Assembly: GCF_021556615.1 (NCBI RefSeq)
Contig: NZ_JAKGGD010000005.1
Span: 62,001 to 126,000, forward strand
Direction of reading: 5' to 3'
Source: Paracoccus salsus
GTDB lineage: Bacteria > Pseudomonadota > Alphaproteobacteria > Rhodobacterales > Rhodobacteraceae
DNA: 64,000 nt
A model generated the notes under the pieces. That model did not search any database. It had not been told where the DNA came from and saw only the letters and a list, made by a program, of their open reading frames with translations. The translations under genes were made by a program, and so were the position numbers. Below are positions 40,200 through 49,798 of the stretch, piece after piece (position 1 is the first letter of the stretch; every line of letters begins with the position of its first letter).

Positions 40200-40229
40200 G
40201 GCCTGCCCGGCGAGACGAGAGGAGGCCAG

Positions 40230-41354
40230 ATGGCCGAGGAACTGCGCCGGACCGGGCTTTACGATCTTCATGTCGAACAGGGCGCGCGAATGGTGCCCTT
40301 TGCCGGCTGGGACATGCCGGTCCAGTACCCGGCGGGCGTCATGGCCGAGCACCTGCACACGCGCGCGCAGGCCGGGTTGTTCGATGTCAGCCACATGGGA
40401 CAGGTGCTGGTCGTGCCGTCCGACGGTGTGCTGTCCAGCGCGGCGCTGGCGCTGGAAAGCCTGATCCCCGCCGACCTGCTGGGACTGGCCCCGGGCCGGC
40501 AGCGCTACGGGCTGTTCACCGACCCCAAGGGCGGGATTCTGGACGATCTGATGTTCGCCAATCGTGGCGACCATTTCCTGCTGGTCGTCAACGCCGCCTG
40601 TGCCGATCAGGATATCGCGCATCTGCGATCGCTGGAGGGCGTCGAGGTTTTGCCGGTCACCGATCGGGGGCTTGTCGCGTTGCAGGGCCCAGAGGCCGCG
40701 CCCGTACTGGCCGCGCTGATCCCCGAGGCGGCGGACATGCGCTTCATGGACAGCCGCAGTCTTGACTGGCGCGGACAAAAGATGTGGATCTCGCGGTCGG
40801 GCTATACCGGCGAGGACGGGTTCGAGATTTCCGTCCCCGAGGCGGTTCTGGTCGATTTCGCGACGGCTCTGCTGGCCGATGACAGGGTCGCGCCGATCGG
40901 GCTTGGCGCGCGCGACAGCCTGCGGCTGGAGGCGGGAATGCCGCTTTACGGTCACGACATGGACCGTGGCGTGACACCGGCCGCCGCCGCGCTTGGCTGG
41001 TCGATCCCCAGGCTGCGCCGCCACGGGGGCGCCCGCGCCGGAGGCTTTCCGGGCGCGCAGACGATCCTCGACGAACTGGCCGGGGGTGCGTCGGCCACCC
41101 GCCGGGGCCTGCGGCCCGAGGGGCGGGCGCCGATCCGCGAGGGCGTGCCGATCTTTCCGTCCGCCGATGCCGCCGAGCCAATCGGCCGCATCACCTCGGG
41201 CGGGTTCGGACCCTCGGTCGGTGGACCGGTCGCGATGGCCCGCATTCCCGCCGGCATCCCGGACGGCGACACGGTTTTCGCCGAGTTGCGCGGCAAACGC
41301 CTGCCCGTGACGGTCGCCCCCCTGCCCTTCATCACGCCGTCCTACAAACGCTGA
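40230..41354 (+). CDS. gcvT: Glycine cleavage system T protein (aminomethyltransferase)
   Basis: The product is 374 residues, full length. TGLYDLHVEQGARMVPFAGWDMPVQY at the N-terminus, FDVSHMGQ, and SGYTGEDGFEI are the GcvT/YgfZ folate-binding signatures. It transfers the methylene of the lipoyl-bound aminomethyl to tetrahydrofolate, releasing ammonia. GAGAGGAGG precedes the ATG at 40230, and the gene is the first one under the riboswitch. Confidence 0.95.
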   Translation: MAEELRRTGLYDLHVEQGARMVPFAGWDMPVQYPAGVMAEHLHTRAQAGLFDVSHMGQVLVVPSDGVLSSAALALESLIPADLLGLAPGRQRYGLFTDPKGGILDDLMFANRGDHFLLVVNAACADQDIAHLRSLEGVEVLPVTDRGLVALQGPEAAPVLAALIPEAADMRFMDSRSLDWRGQKMWISRSGYTGEDGFEISVPEAVLVDFATALLADDRVAPIGLGARDSLRLEAGMPLYGHDMDRGVTPAAAALGWSIPRLRRHGGARAGGFPGAQTILDELAGGASATRRGLRPEGRAPIREGVPIFPSADAAEPIGRITSGGFGPSVGGPVAMARIPAGIPDGDTVFAELRGKRLPVTVAPLPFITPSYKR

Positions 41355-41361
41355 GGAACCC

Positions 41362-41721
41362 ATGCTGAAATACACCGAAGACCATGAATGGATGCGCGCC
41401 GAGGGCGACGAGATCGTCGTGGGCATCACCAGCCACGCCAGCGAGCAGCTGGGCGATGTGGTGTTCATCGAACTGCCCGAGGAAGGCCGCGAGGTCGCGG
41501 CCGGAGACGAGATCGTGGTGATCGAATCGGTGAAGGCCGCCAGTGACATCACCGCGCCGGTCGCGGGCGTCATCTCGGCGGTCAACGCTGATCTGGCCGA
41601 CAATCCCGGGGCCGTGAACGAAGACCCCATGGCGGCCTGGTTCTTTCGCATCCGCCCGGCGCAGCCCGACGCAATCGAGGGATTCCTGGACGAGGACGCC
41701 TACACGGCCCTGATCGGCTGA
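41362..41721 (+). CDS. gcvH: Glycine cleavage system H protein
   Basis: The product is 119 residues. The lipoylated lysine is Lys58 in [10 protein letters not shown]. It shuttles the aminomethyl group between GcvP, GcvT and the L protein. It lies 7 bases after gcvT. Confidence 0.96.
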   Translation: MLKYTEDHEWMRAEGDEIVVGITSHASEQLGDVVFIELPEEGREVAAGDEIVVIESVKAASDITAPVAGVISAVNADLADNPGAVNEDPMAAWFFRIRPAQPDAIEGFLDEDAYTALIG

Positions 41722-41731
41722 TCCACCCCCT

Positions 41732-41751
41732 GCCGGGCCTGGCGGCCCGGC
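41732..41751 (+). terminator. Stem-loop between gcvH and gcvP
   Basis: GCCGGGCC (41732-41739) and GGCCCGGC (41744-41751) form a perfect 8-bp GC stem with loop TGGC, 10 bases after the gcvH stop. It lacks a T-run, so it may attenuate rather than end transcription before gcvP, or stabilise the gcvTH message. Confidence 0.5.
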
Positions 41752-41827
41752 GAAGACCGGGGCGCTTCGCATGACGACCAGAATGCGGCGCAGGCCGCAT
41801 TGTCGACCGGAACTGATGGACACGCGC

Positions 41828-44668
41828 ATGACCCGCTGGATGCCGACCGACTACAACCCCGACGATTTCGCCAACCGGCGCCATATCGGGCCGTCTCCGG
41901 CAGAGATGGCCGAGATGCTGAAGGCTGTCGGCGCCGACAGCCTTGAGTCGCTGATCGAACAGACGGTCCCCAAGGCGATCCGCCAGGACCGGCCGCTGGA
42001 CTGGCCCGCCCTGTCCGAGGCGGCCTTGCTGGCCCGGATGGAGGCGGTCGCCAAGAAGAACCGCGTCATGACCAGCCTGATCGGGCAGGGTTATTACGGC
42101 ACCTTCACGCCGCCCGCGATCCAGCGCAACATCCTGGAAAACCCGGCCTGGTACACGGCCTATACACCCTATCAGCCCGAAATCGCCCAGGGTCGCCTTG
42201 AGGCGCTGCTGAATTACCAGACGATGGTGGCGGACCTGACCGGGCTGCCTGTCGCCAATGCCTCGCTGCTGGACGAGGCGACCGCGGCAGCCGAGGCGAT
42301 GGCCATGGCGCGGCGGCAGGCGAAATCCAGCGCGGACGCGTTCTTCGTGGCCCATGACCTGCATCCGCAGACCATCGCGGTGATCGAGACGCGGGCCGCG
42401 CCGCTGGGGATCCGGATCGTCAAGGGATCGGTGGACGATCTGGTTCCAGACCAGGTCTTCGGCGCCATCTTCCAGTATCCGGGCACCTATGGCCATATCC
42501 GCGACCTGACGCCCGAGATCGACGCGCTGCACGACGCCAGGGCGCTGGCCATCGTGGCGACCGACCTGCTGGCGCTGTGCCTGCTGAAGGAGCCCGGCGC
42601 GATGGGCGCCGATATCGCGGTCGGATCGGCGCAGCGTTTCGGCGTGCCGATGGGCTATGGCGGGCCGCATGCCGCGTTCATGTCCTGCCGGGACGCACTG
42701 AAGCGGGCGATGCCCGGACGGATCGTGGGGGTCAGCGTGGATGCCAGCGGCAACCAGGCCTACCGGCTGTCCTTGCAGACCCGAGAGCAGCATATCCGGC
42801 GCGAAAAGGCGACCAGCAATGTCTGCACCGCGCAGGCTCTGCTGGCGGTGATGGCCGGGTTCTATGCGGTGTTCCACGGTCCCGAGGGACTGCGCGCCAT
42901 CGCGCAGCGGGTGCATCTGCACGCGGTCACCGTGGCCGATGCGCTGCGCGCGGCGGGCGCGGATGTCGCCCCGCCGGCGCTGTTCGACACGATCACCGTC
43001 AAGGTTGGCGTCGGGCAGGCGGGCATCCTTGCGGCAGCCGAACAGCGCGGGATCAATCTTCGCAAGGTCGGCCGCGACCGGGTGGGGATCAGCGTGGACG
43101 AAACCACCGATGCCGCCGTGATCGCGCGACTTCTGGATGCGTTCGGCATCGATCAGGCCGCCGCACCCGCCATGAGCCCGGCGATCCCCGAGGACCTGCT
43201 GCGTGACAGCGACTACCTGACCCATCCGGTGTTCCACATGAACCGGGCCGAATCCGAGATGATGCGGTACATGCGGCGTCTCTCGGATCGCGATCTGGCC
43301 CTGGATCGGGCGATGATCCCGCTGGGGTCCTGCACGATGAAGCTGAACGCCGCCGCCGAGATGATGCCGATCACCTGGCCGGAATTCGGGGCCCTGCACC
43401 CGTTTGCGCCGCGCCACCAGGCGACCGGCTATGCCGAGGCGATCGCCGATCTGACCGACAAGCTGTGCCAGATCACCGGCTATGACGCGTTTTCGATGCA
43501 GCCCAACAGCGGCGCGCAGGGGGAGTATGCGGGCTTGCTGACGATCCAGGCCTATCACCGCGCCAATGGCGACGATCAGCGCGATGTCTGCCTGATCCCG
43601 ATGTCGGCGCATGGCACCAACCCGGCCAGCGCCCAGATGTGCGGCATGAAGGTCGTGGTCGTGAAGTCCGCCCCGAACGGCGACATCGATCTTGAGGATT
43701 TCGCCGACAAGGCCGCCAGGGCCGGGACCCGTCTGGCCGCGGTGATGATCACCTATCCCAGCACGCATGGCGTCTTCGAGGACACGGTCCGCGATGTCTG
43801 CCGGATCACCCATGAGCATGGCGGCCAGGTCTATATCGACGGGGCGAACCTCAATGCGCTGGTCGGTCTTGTGAAGCCCGGCGAGATCGGCGGCGATGTG
43901 AGCCACCTGAACCTGCACAAGACATTCGCCATTCCGCATGGCGGCGGCGGTCCCGGCATGGGGCCGATCGGCGTCAAGGCGCATCTGGCCCCGCATCTGC
44001 CGGGCGATCCGCGCGATCCCGACAGCGGGGCCGTCGCGGCCGCACCCTTCGGCAGCGCCTCGATCCTGCTGATTTCATGGGCCTACTGCCTGATGATGGG
44101 CGGCGCGGGGCTGACCCAGGCAACGCGCGTCGCGATCCTGAACGCGAACTACATCGCCAGCCGCCTGTCGGGGGCCTACCCGATCCTGTTCATGGGCAAT
44201 CGCGGCCGCGTGGCGCATGAATGCATCCTGGACACAAGGCCCTTTGCCGAACATGGCGTGACCGTGGATGACATCGCCAAGCGACTGATCGACAACGGGT
44301 TCCACGCCCCGACGATGAGTTGGCCGGTCGCCGGCACGCTGATGGTGGAACCCACCGAAAGCGAAACCAAGGCCGAGATCGACCGATTCATCGCCGCCAT
44401 GCTGGCGATCCGGGACGAGATCACCGATGTCGCCGAAGGCCGGATCGCGGCCGAAGCCAGCCCTCTGCGCCGCGCACCCCACACCGTCGAGGACCTGGTC
44501 GCGCAATGGCACCGGCCCTATTCGCGCGAACAGGGCTGCTTTCCGCCCGGATCATTTCGGGTGGACAAGTACTGGCCGCCGGTGGGGCGTGTCGACAACG
44601 CCCATGGTGACCGCCACCTGATCTGCACCTGTCCGCCGCTGGACAACTATTCCGGGCAAGCCGGGTAG
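41828..44668 (+). CDS. gcvP: Glycine dehydrogenase (decarboxylating), P protein
   Basis: The product is 946 residues if started at the ATG 41828; alternative in-frame ATGs at 41771 and 41816 give slightly longer proteins and none has a clear Shine-Dalgarno. The PLP lysine is Lys698 in [32 protein letters not shown] at the start and the SCTMKLNA block are family-typical. It decarboxylates glycine and loads the aminomethyl group on GcvH. It is fused P1-P2 type in one chain. Confidence 0.95.
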   Translation: MTRWMPTDYNPDDFANRRHIGPSPAEMAEMLKAVGADSLESLIEQTVPKAIRQDRPLDWPALSEAALLARMEAVAKKNRVMTSLIGQGYYGTFTPPAIQRNILENPAWYTAYTPYQPEIAQGRLEALLNYQTMVADLTGLPVANASLLDEATAAAEAMAMARRQAKSSADAFFVAHDLHPQTIAVIETRAAPLGIRIVKGSVDDLVPDQVFGAIFQYPGTYGHIRDLTPEIDALHDARALAIVATDLLALCLLKEPGAMGADIAVGSAQRFGVPMGYGGPHAAFMSCRDALKRAMPGRIVGVSVDASGNQAYRLSLQTREQHIRREKATSNVCTAQALLAVMAGFYAVFHGPEGLRAIAQRVHLHAVTVADALRAAGADVAPPALFDTITVKVGVGQAGILAAAEQRGINLRKVGRDRVGISVDETTDAAVIARLLDAFGIDQAAAPAMSPAIPEDLLRDSDYLTHPVFHMNRAESEMMRYMRRLSDRDLALDRAMIPLGSCTMKLNAAAEMMPITWPEFGALHPFAPRHQATGYAEAIADLTDKLCQITGYDAFSMQPNSGAQGEYAGLLTIQAYHRANGDDQRDVCLIPMSAHGTNPASAQMCGMKVVVVKSAPNGDIDLEDFADKAARAGTRLAAVMITYPSTHGVFEDTVRDVCRITHEHGGQVYIDGANLNALVGLVKPGEIGGDVSHLNLHKTFAIPHGGGGPGMGPIGVKAHLAPHLPGDPRDPDSGAVAAAPFGSASILLISWAYCLMMGGAGLTQATRVAILNANYIASRLSGAYPILFMGNRGRVAHECILDTRPFAEHGVTVDDIAKRLIDNGFHAPTMSWPVAGTLMVEPTESETKAEIDRFIAAMLAIRDEITDVAEGRIAAEASPLRRAPHTVEDLVAQWHRPYSREQGCFPPGSFRVDKYWPPVGRVDNAHGDRHLICTCPPLDNYSGQAG

Positions 44669-44806
44669 GAACACCACTCCACCCGGCGACCCATGCAGAC
44701 GTCGCCGCGCATGCCCCGCCGGCCCTGTCGCGCCCCGCCCCCCACGCGCGGCGAGCCGTGGCGGGATCGTGCGGCGATTTTCGGGCGTCGGGCGTCGGGC
44801 CGGCTT

Positions 44807-45880
44807 TCAGTCAAAGAGGTCGATGGTGGCGAACAGGTCGTCCCGCGACAGCCGGAATTCGATGTCGCCGCCTTCGGCCACCAGCAGCCCGTAATGCTGG
44901 CCAAGGCGGTCGGTCATCTGCTTCAGCGTCGCGGCAACCCGCAGCGGCGGCTGGATCGGAATGATCGCGGCGCCTTCGGGCGCGACGGTTATGCCGTGAA
45001 CCAGGTGACTGCCCTCGACCCCGACGATGATCCTTGCGGCCCCGCAGGCTTCGATCAACTGCTCAACCGTCGCCTGCAGCGGATCGATCACCCGAAACCC
45101 GCGCTCGGCCGCCAGACATTCGGCGAGGTCGCGTTCGTTGACCAGCACACGCCGGTCGCCCGCATCTCCGCGCAGCAGGAACACGCCGGGCACCGGCTTG
45201 GGATCGCGGCCCGCCAGCAGGCGGCGGCGCAATGCACGGGCGCGCGCCGCCTTGTGACCGTTATTGGCAAGATCGCCGAACATCACCAGATCGGTGAAAT
45301 GCACGTCGGCCTCCACACGCCCAGGCGTCATTCCGATGAGCCGCTCGTAATCATGCTGATGGCTGCCCGGCGGCCTGGCGGCCGATATGCTGACAGGGCT
45401 GCCCTGCGCCTCTGCCAGCTCGTAGGTGAGCGTGGCGTCCATCAGCCAGCTGCCGAACCAGCGATTCGTGGTCCAGCTTTCATACAGCGTGCCGCTTGCC
45501 TCGGTCCGGGGCCGCGGGGTCAGGCCGAAACGGCGCTGGCGCGGTCGCAGATGGTATTCCGCCCCGCCGTGATACAGCACCCCGTCCACCAGATCGACGC
45601 CGCGCAGCCGCCAGGCCGTCGTCGGCCCCTCATGGGTGTCGCCCCGGCGGGTCAGGGCCTCGATCGTGTCAGGCAGCGGCGCGAAAACCGAGGCGCGGAT
45701 CCGCTCGACCTGTCCCGGAAGCGCGCGCGAGGGAAGATAGTGCATCGTTTCGGCGGGGCCGACCTGCCAGGTTTCTGTGGCGCTGGCGAAGAATTCCGGC
45801 GCACCGCGCCGGGCGAGGCGGCGCAGGCGGGCGGTGAAGGGTCTGAGGAAAACCACCATGCCGAACCGAGCAACTTGCAA
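44807..45880 (-). CDS. Glycosyltransferase family 61 protein
   Basis: The product is 357 residues. The C-terminal third has the GT61 (DUF563) pattern VPGVFLLRGDAGDRRVLVNE, and IIVGVEGSHLVHGITVAPEGAAIIPIQPP. Bacterial members are thought to act in surface polysaccharide synthesis. It stands alone, without other sugar genes, between gcvP and a divergent monooxygenase-like gene. Confidence 0.78.
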   Translation of the reverse strand: MQVARFGMVVFLRPFTARLRRLARRGAPEFFASATETWQVGPAETMHYLPSRALPGQVERIRASVFAPLPDTIEALTRRGDTHEGPTTAWRLRGVDLVDGVLYHGGAEYHLRPRQRRFGLTPRPRTEASGTLYESWTTNRWFGSWLMDATLTYELAEAQGSPVSISAARPPGSHQHDYERLIGMTPGRVEADVHFTDLVMFGDLANNGHKAARARALRRRLLAGRDPKPVPGVFLLRGDAGDRRVLVNERDLAECLAAERGFRVIDPLQATVEQLIEACGAARIIVGVEGSHLVHGITVAPEGAAIIPIQPPLRVAATLKQMTDRLGQHYGLLVAEGGDIEFRLSRDDLFATIDLFD

Positions 45881-46052
45881 ACACGCAATAGCGCAGGACC
45901 GTCGGCAATCCGGCAGAATCGGCCTTGCGTCCGGCGAACGGACCGCGCGTCATCTGGCTCAAGCGCAATGATCCGCGATATAGATTTTCTAGAGCCCATC
46001 ACCGTGGTTCCGTCAAGTCGTTACCATCGACCGCAAGAAGGAAAAAATCGGC

Positions 46053-46367
46053 ATGTTGATACAACTTGTCAGCATCGAGGTGCTGCCTGGCCACCGGGAT
46101 GACTTTCTCGAGGCGTTTCGCATCAACTGGCAGGGGACGCAGCGCGAACCGGGCAATCTGCGCTTTGACCTGCTCTGCGACCCCGAGGACGACAACCGAT
46201 TCACGGTCTATGAGATCTTCATCGACGAGGATGCGCTGAAGGCCCATGGGCAGACCGACCACTATCGCCGCTGCATCGAACGGATCACGCCGATCACCAC
46301 CGGGCAGCGGACCAAGCGGTATTTCCGGCCTGCCCTTGTCGAGGATACGCCGCCGGCCGGACGCTAG
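46053..46367 (+). CDS. Antibiotic biosynthesis monooxygenase (ABM)-domain protein
   Basis: The product is 104 residues, a single ferredoxin-like ABM domain (LIQLVSIEVLPGHRDDFLEAF, GNLRFDLLCDPEDDNRFTVYEIFIDEDALKAH). Relatives include LsrG isomerase and YgiN-type quinol monooxygenases, so activity may be on a quinol or small carbonyl compound. AAGAAGGAAAAA precedes the ATG. Its stop codon shares a CTAG with the end of a stop-free extension of argC on the other strand. Confidence 0.8.
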   Translation: MLIQLVSIEVLPGHRDDFLEAFRINWQGTQREPGNLRFDLLCDPEDDNRFTVYEIFIDEDALKAHGQTDHYRRCIERITPITTGQRTKRYFRPALVEDTPPAGR

Positions 46368-46573
46368 AACAGCATGTCGTCGTTCGACAGGCACCGCGCG
46401 GTGGCGTCGAAGGCAAGGTCGATGCTGTCGCCGGATGCCTGGCCGGACGTCCCGCCCGGGGCTTCAGGGCAGGTGCCGGTGCCCGCGCCTGGCGCGCAAA
46501 CCCTCCGGGCCGTCCCGCCCGTGTCGCGCGGATAGGGCGTCGGAGGCCGGCGGGACCGGACGCAAGGCGAAAC

Positions 46574-47491
46574 TCAGAGCCCCTCGGCCTCGTCCAGTCC
46601 CAGCATGATATTGGCGTTCTGGATCGCCGCACCGGACGCGCCCTTGCCCAGATTGTCCAGCACCGCGACGACCGTCGCGCAGCCGTTGTCGTCATCGCCA
46701 TGCACGCTGATCCGCATGACATTGGTGCCGTTCATCGCGGTCGGCACAAGCCGCGAGCCGACCTCTTCGGCATCCACGACCTGCACGAATTGCTGGCCGT
46801 CATAGTGCTCGGACAGCGCCTCGAACAGCGCCGCCACCGTGCGTTCGTCGTCCAGATGCAACGGCAACTGCACCACCATGCCCTGCGCGAAATTGCCGAC
46901 CGCAGGCGAAAACACCGGCTGCACCAGCAGGCCGGCATGGGCCATGATCTCGGGAATGTGCTTGTGACGCTGGGTCAGGCCATAGACGAAATGCGCCGGG
47001 GCGCCGCCATCCTGATACTCGGCGATCAGGGCCTTGCCGCCGCCGGTATAGCCACTGACGGCATTGATCGCCAGCGGTTCGTCCTCGTCGATCAACCCGG
47101 CCGCGACCAGCGGCGCGATGATGGCGATCGAGCCGGTCGAATAACAGCCGGGATTGCTGACCAGCCTTGCCTCGGCGATCTGGTCGCGGATCTCGTCGGA
47201 CAGTTCGGGAAAGCCGAACACCCAGCGATCATCGACCCGATGCGCCGTCGAGGCGTCGATCAGCCTGACATCCAGATCGCGGGTCAGTTCGACCGCCTCG
47301 CGGGCCGCCTCGTCGGGCAGGCAGAGGATGCCGATATCGGCCCGCTCGAACGCCTCGCGACGCGCGTCGGCGTCCTTGCGGCGACCCGGGTCGATGGTGA
47401 TCAGCCGGATATCCTCGCGCGGCTCCAGCCGTTCGCGGATCTGCAGACCCGTGGTGCCGGCTTCGCCGTCGATGAAGATGCTGTAGGCCAT
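46574..47491 (-). CDS. argC: N-acetyl-gamma-glutamyl-phosphate reductase, short (type 2) form
   Basis: The product is 305 residues. DGEAGTTGLQIRERL is the NADP-binding start and SNPGCYSTGS carries the catalytic Cys116; TQRHKHIPEI supplies a catalytic His. The short form with these features is the type 2 ArgC, common in alphaproteobacteria. It reduces N-acetylglutamyl-phosphate to the semialdehyde in arginine synthesis. Confidence 0.93.
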   Translation of the reverse strand: MAYSIFIDGEAGTTGLQIRERLEPREDIRLITIDPGRRKDADARREAFERADIGILCLPDEAAREAVELTRDLDVRLIDASTAHRVDDRWVFGFPELSDEIRDQIAEARLVSNPGCYSTGSIAIIAPLVAAGLIDEDEPLAINAVSGYTGGGKALIAEYQDGGAPAHFVYGLTQRHKHIPEIMAHAGLLVQPVFSPAVGNFAQGMVVQLPLHLDDERTVAALFEALSEHYDGQQFVQVVDAEEVGSRLVPTAMNGTNVMRISVHGDDDNGCATVVAVLDNLGKGASGAAIQNANIMLGLDEAEGL

Positions 47492-47559
47492 GATCGGATC
47501 TCCTCAGGGAACGCGCCGCTTATAGGCCAATCCCCTGGTCGCCACAATCATGGGGCGTA

Positions 47560-47889
47560 TCAGGTCGAGCAGATCTCGGACCGGGTCAGGAAGCGTTTCT
47601 CGCGGCCATTGTCCAGGCTGAACATCCCGCCGCGCCCCGCCACCACGTCGATGATCAGGTCGGTATGTTTCCACGTCTCGTACTGGCTGGCCGAGATATA
47701 GAAGGGCGCGCCGCCGATCTCGCCGATCTTCACATCCCGTTCGCCGATCTTGAAGTCGGACTGCGGATAGCACATCGGGCTGGACCCGTCGCAGCAACCG
47801 CCCGACTGGTGGAACAGGACGGGACCATGATCGGCGGTGATTTCCTCGATCAGTTGCAGCGCCGCGGGCGTGGCGGTGACGGTGCTCAT
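47560..47889 (-). CDS. DUF779 family protein linked to the aldehyde dehydrogenase
   Basis: The product is 109 residues from the ATG at 47889. The core FHQSGGCCDGSSPMCYPQSDF has clustered cysteines, followed by GAPFYISASQYE and a C-terminal Cys (SEICST), suggesting metal binding or redox function; the family is otherwise uncharacterised and frequently lies beside aldehyde dehydrogenase genes, as here. An alternative TTG start at 48054 would add 55 residues containing a polar Glu/Pro-rich stretch; I prefer the shorter form because a GGAG precedes 47889 and relatives lack the extension. Confidence 0.8.
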   Translation of the reverse strand: MSTVTATPAALQLIEEITADHGPVLFHQSGGCCDGSSPMCYPQSDFKIGERDVKIGEIGGAPFYISASQYETWKHTDLIIDVVAGRGGMFSLDNGREKRFLTRSEICST

Positions 47890-48130
47890 GTCTTCAAGCT
47901 CCTCTTCAGGAATTTCGGGTCTTTCCTCCGGCTTCAGGCCCGGCTGTTGCGAATTCTCCGCGATCCGGCGTTGCAATTCCAGCGTCAGCGTGCCCGACAA
48001 CAAGCCCCGGGCGATCCCGGGAGGGACGCCGCAATCCCGCAGGGAAGGAGACAATCCGCGCTGATGCCGCGGGGTCCCCGCGGCTTGCGGGGAAAGGGAC
48101 GGCCCCTGGGGGCCGCCCGCCGTGGCAGGA

Positions 48131-49657
48131 TCAGAAGAAGCCCAGTTTCTTGGGGCTATAGCTGACCAGCATGTTCTTGGTCTGCTGGTAGTGGTCCAGC
48201 ATCATGCGGTGGTTTTCGCGTCCGATGCCCGACTGCTTGTAGCCGCCGAAGGCCGCATGGGCAGGATAGGCATGGTAGCAATTTGTCCAGACCCGGCCCG
48301 CCTTGATGGCGCGGCCAAAACGGTAGCAGGTGTTGGCCTCGCGCGACCAGACTCCCGCCCCAAGGCCGTAAAGCGTGTCATTGGCGATCGACAGCGCCTC
48401 GTCGTCGTCCTTGAAGGTGGTGACCGACACGACCGGGCCGAAGATCTCCTCCTGGAAGACCCGCATCTTGTTGTGGCCCTTCAGGACGGTCGGCTCGATG
48501 TAGTAGCCCGACGACAACTCGCCGCCCAGATCGGCCGCCTTGCCGCCCGTCAGCACCTCGGCGCCTTCCTTGCGGCCGATGTCGAAATAGGACAGGATCT
48601 TTTCCTTCTGCTCGCTGGACGCCTGCGCGCCGATCATCGTCGCGCTGTCGCGCGGGTCTCCCTGAACGATGTCTTTCACGCGTTGCAACGCCCGTTCCAT
48701 GAAGCGGTCATAGATCGATTCATGGATCAGCGCGCGCGACGGGCAGGTGCAGACCTCGCCCTGGTTCAGCGCGAACATCACAAAGCCCTCGATTGCCTTG
48801 TCGAAGTAATCGTCGTCCTCGCGCGCGACATCCTGGAAGAAGACGTTGGGCGACTTGCCGCCCAGTTCCAGCGTCACCGGAATCAGGTTTTCCGCGGCAT
48901 ACTGCATGATCAGGCGGCCGGTGGTCGTCTCGCCGGTGAAGGCGATCTTCGCGATGCGCGGATTCGAGGCCAGCGGCTTGCCGGCTTCCAGACCGAACCC
49001 GTTGACGATGTTCAGCACGCCCGGCGGCAGCAGATCGCCGATCAGATCGGCCCAGACCATGATCCCGGCCGGGGTCTGTTCGGCGGGCTTCAACACGACG
49101 CAATTGCCAGCGGCCAGCGCCGGTGCCAGCTTCCACGTTGCCATCAGCAGCGGAAAGTTCCACGGGATGATCTGCCCCACGACGCCAAGCGGCTCATGGA
49201 AGTGATAGGCGACGGTGTCGTGGTCGATTTCCGAGATCCCGCCTTCCTGCGCGCGCAGCACGCCGGCGAAATAGCGGAAATGGTCCACTGCCAGCGGCAG
49301 GTCGGCGGCCATCGTCTCGCGGATCGGCTTGCCGTTGTCCCAGGTCTCGGCGGTCGCCAGCAGTTCCAGGTTCTTCTCCATCCGGTCGGCGATGCGGAAC
49401 AGGATGTTCGACCGCTCGGTGGTCGAGGTGCGGCCCCAGGCGTCCTTCGCGGCATGGGCTGCATCCAGCGCCGCCTCGATGTCGTCGGCGTTCGAGCGGG
49501 CGATCTCGCCGATCTCGCCGCCGGTGATCGGCGTGGTGTTGGTGAAGTACTTGCCCGATTTCGGCGCCACCCACTGGCCGCCGATGAAGTTGTCATAGCG
49601 CTTGGCAAAGGGCATCACGCCCACGCCCTTGAACTCGTGCGTCTGATCGTTCGGCAT
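48131..49657 (-). CDS. NAD-dependent aldehyde dehydrogenase (AcoD/ExaC-like)
   Basis: The product is 508 residues. Catalytic Cys303 is in NQGEVCTC and the general base Glu264 in LELGGKSPN; the NAD site has IPWNFPL and FTGETTTG. The CTCPSR sequence after the catalytic Cys and overall style match the acetaldehyde-type AcoD/AldB/ExaC group. It oxidises short-chain aldehydes, for example acetaldehyde from PQQ alcohol dehydrogenase. It is divergent-upstream-neighboured by a GAF-Fis regulator on the same strand, and the gap between them carries a perfect inverted repeat. GAGGAGGAA precedes the ATG. Confidence 0.9.
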   Translation of the reverse strand: MPNDQTHEFKGVGVMPFAKRYDNFIGGQWVAPKSGKYFTNTTPITGGEIGEIARSNADDIEAALDAAHAAKDAWGRTSTTERSNILFRIADRMEKNLELLATAETWDNGKPIRETMAADLPLAVDHFRYFAGVLRAQEGGISEIDHDTVAYHFHEPLGVVGQIIPWNFPLLMATWKLAPALAAGNCVVLKPAEQTPAGIMVWADLIGDLLPPGVLNIVNGFGLEAGKPLASNPRIAKIAFTGETTTGRLIMQYAAENLIPVTLELGGKSPNVFFQDVAREDDDYFDKAIEGFVMFALNQGEVCTCPSRALIHESIYDRFMERALQRVKDIVQGDPRDSATMIGAQASSEQKEKILSYFDIGRKEGAEVLTGGKAADLGGELSSGYYIEPTVLKGHNKMRVFQEEIFGPVVSVTTFKDDDEALSIANDTLYGLGAGVWSREANTCYRFGRAIKAGRVWTNCYHAYPAHAAFGGYKQSGIGRENHRMMLDHYQQTKNMLVSYSPKKLGFF

Positions 49658-49680
49658 AATTCCATTCCTCCTCTGATGGT

Positions 49681-49701
49681 CCCGAAGTCTCCTTCTTCGG
49701 G
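49681..49701 (-). promoter_or_regulatory. Leader hairpin before the aldehyde dehydrogenase
   Basis: In the mRNA sense CCCGAAG and CTTCGGG form a 7-bp stem whose 7-base loop contains AAGGAG, a Shine-Dalgarno-like sequence. It lies about 25 bases upstream of the true ribosome-binding site. It may stabilise the leader; a regulatory role is speculative. Confidence 0.35.
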
Positions 49702-49766
49702 TCTCGTCCCAATCTCGGTGCCGGGTCGATTCGTTTCAACGGCACCGGGGTCGCGGTCGCCGGCGG

Positions 49767-49786
49767 CTGTCTCAGGGATGAGACAG
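49767..49786. promoter_or_regulatory. Perfect 8-bp inverted repeat, likely operator of the aldehyde dehydrogenase
   Basis: CTGTCTCA and TGAGACAG are separated by GGGA. The repeat lies 110 bases upstream of the aldehyde dehydrogenase start and 13 bases after the end of the GAF-Fis regulator gene. Position, symmetry and a Fis-type regulator next door make it a good candidate activator site. A weak TTGAAA/GAGATT pair with 17-base spacing downstream could be the promoter. Confidence 0.65.
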
Positions 49787-49798
49787 TCTGCGCGATTT

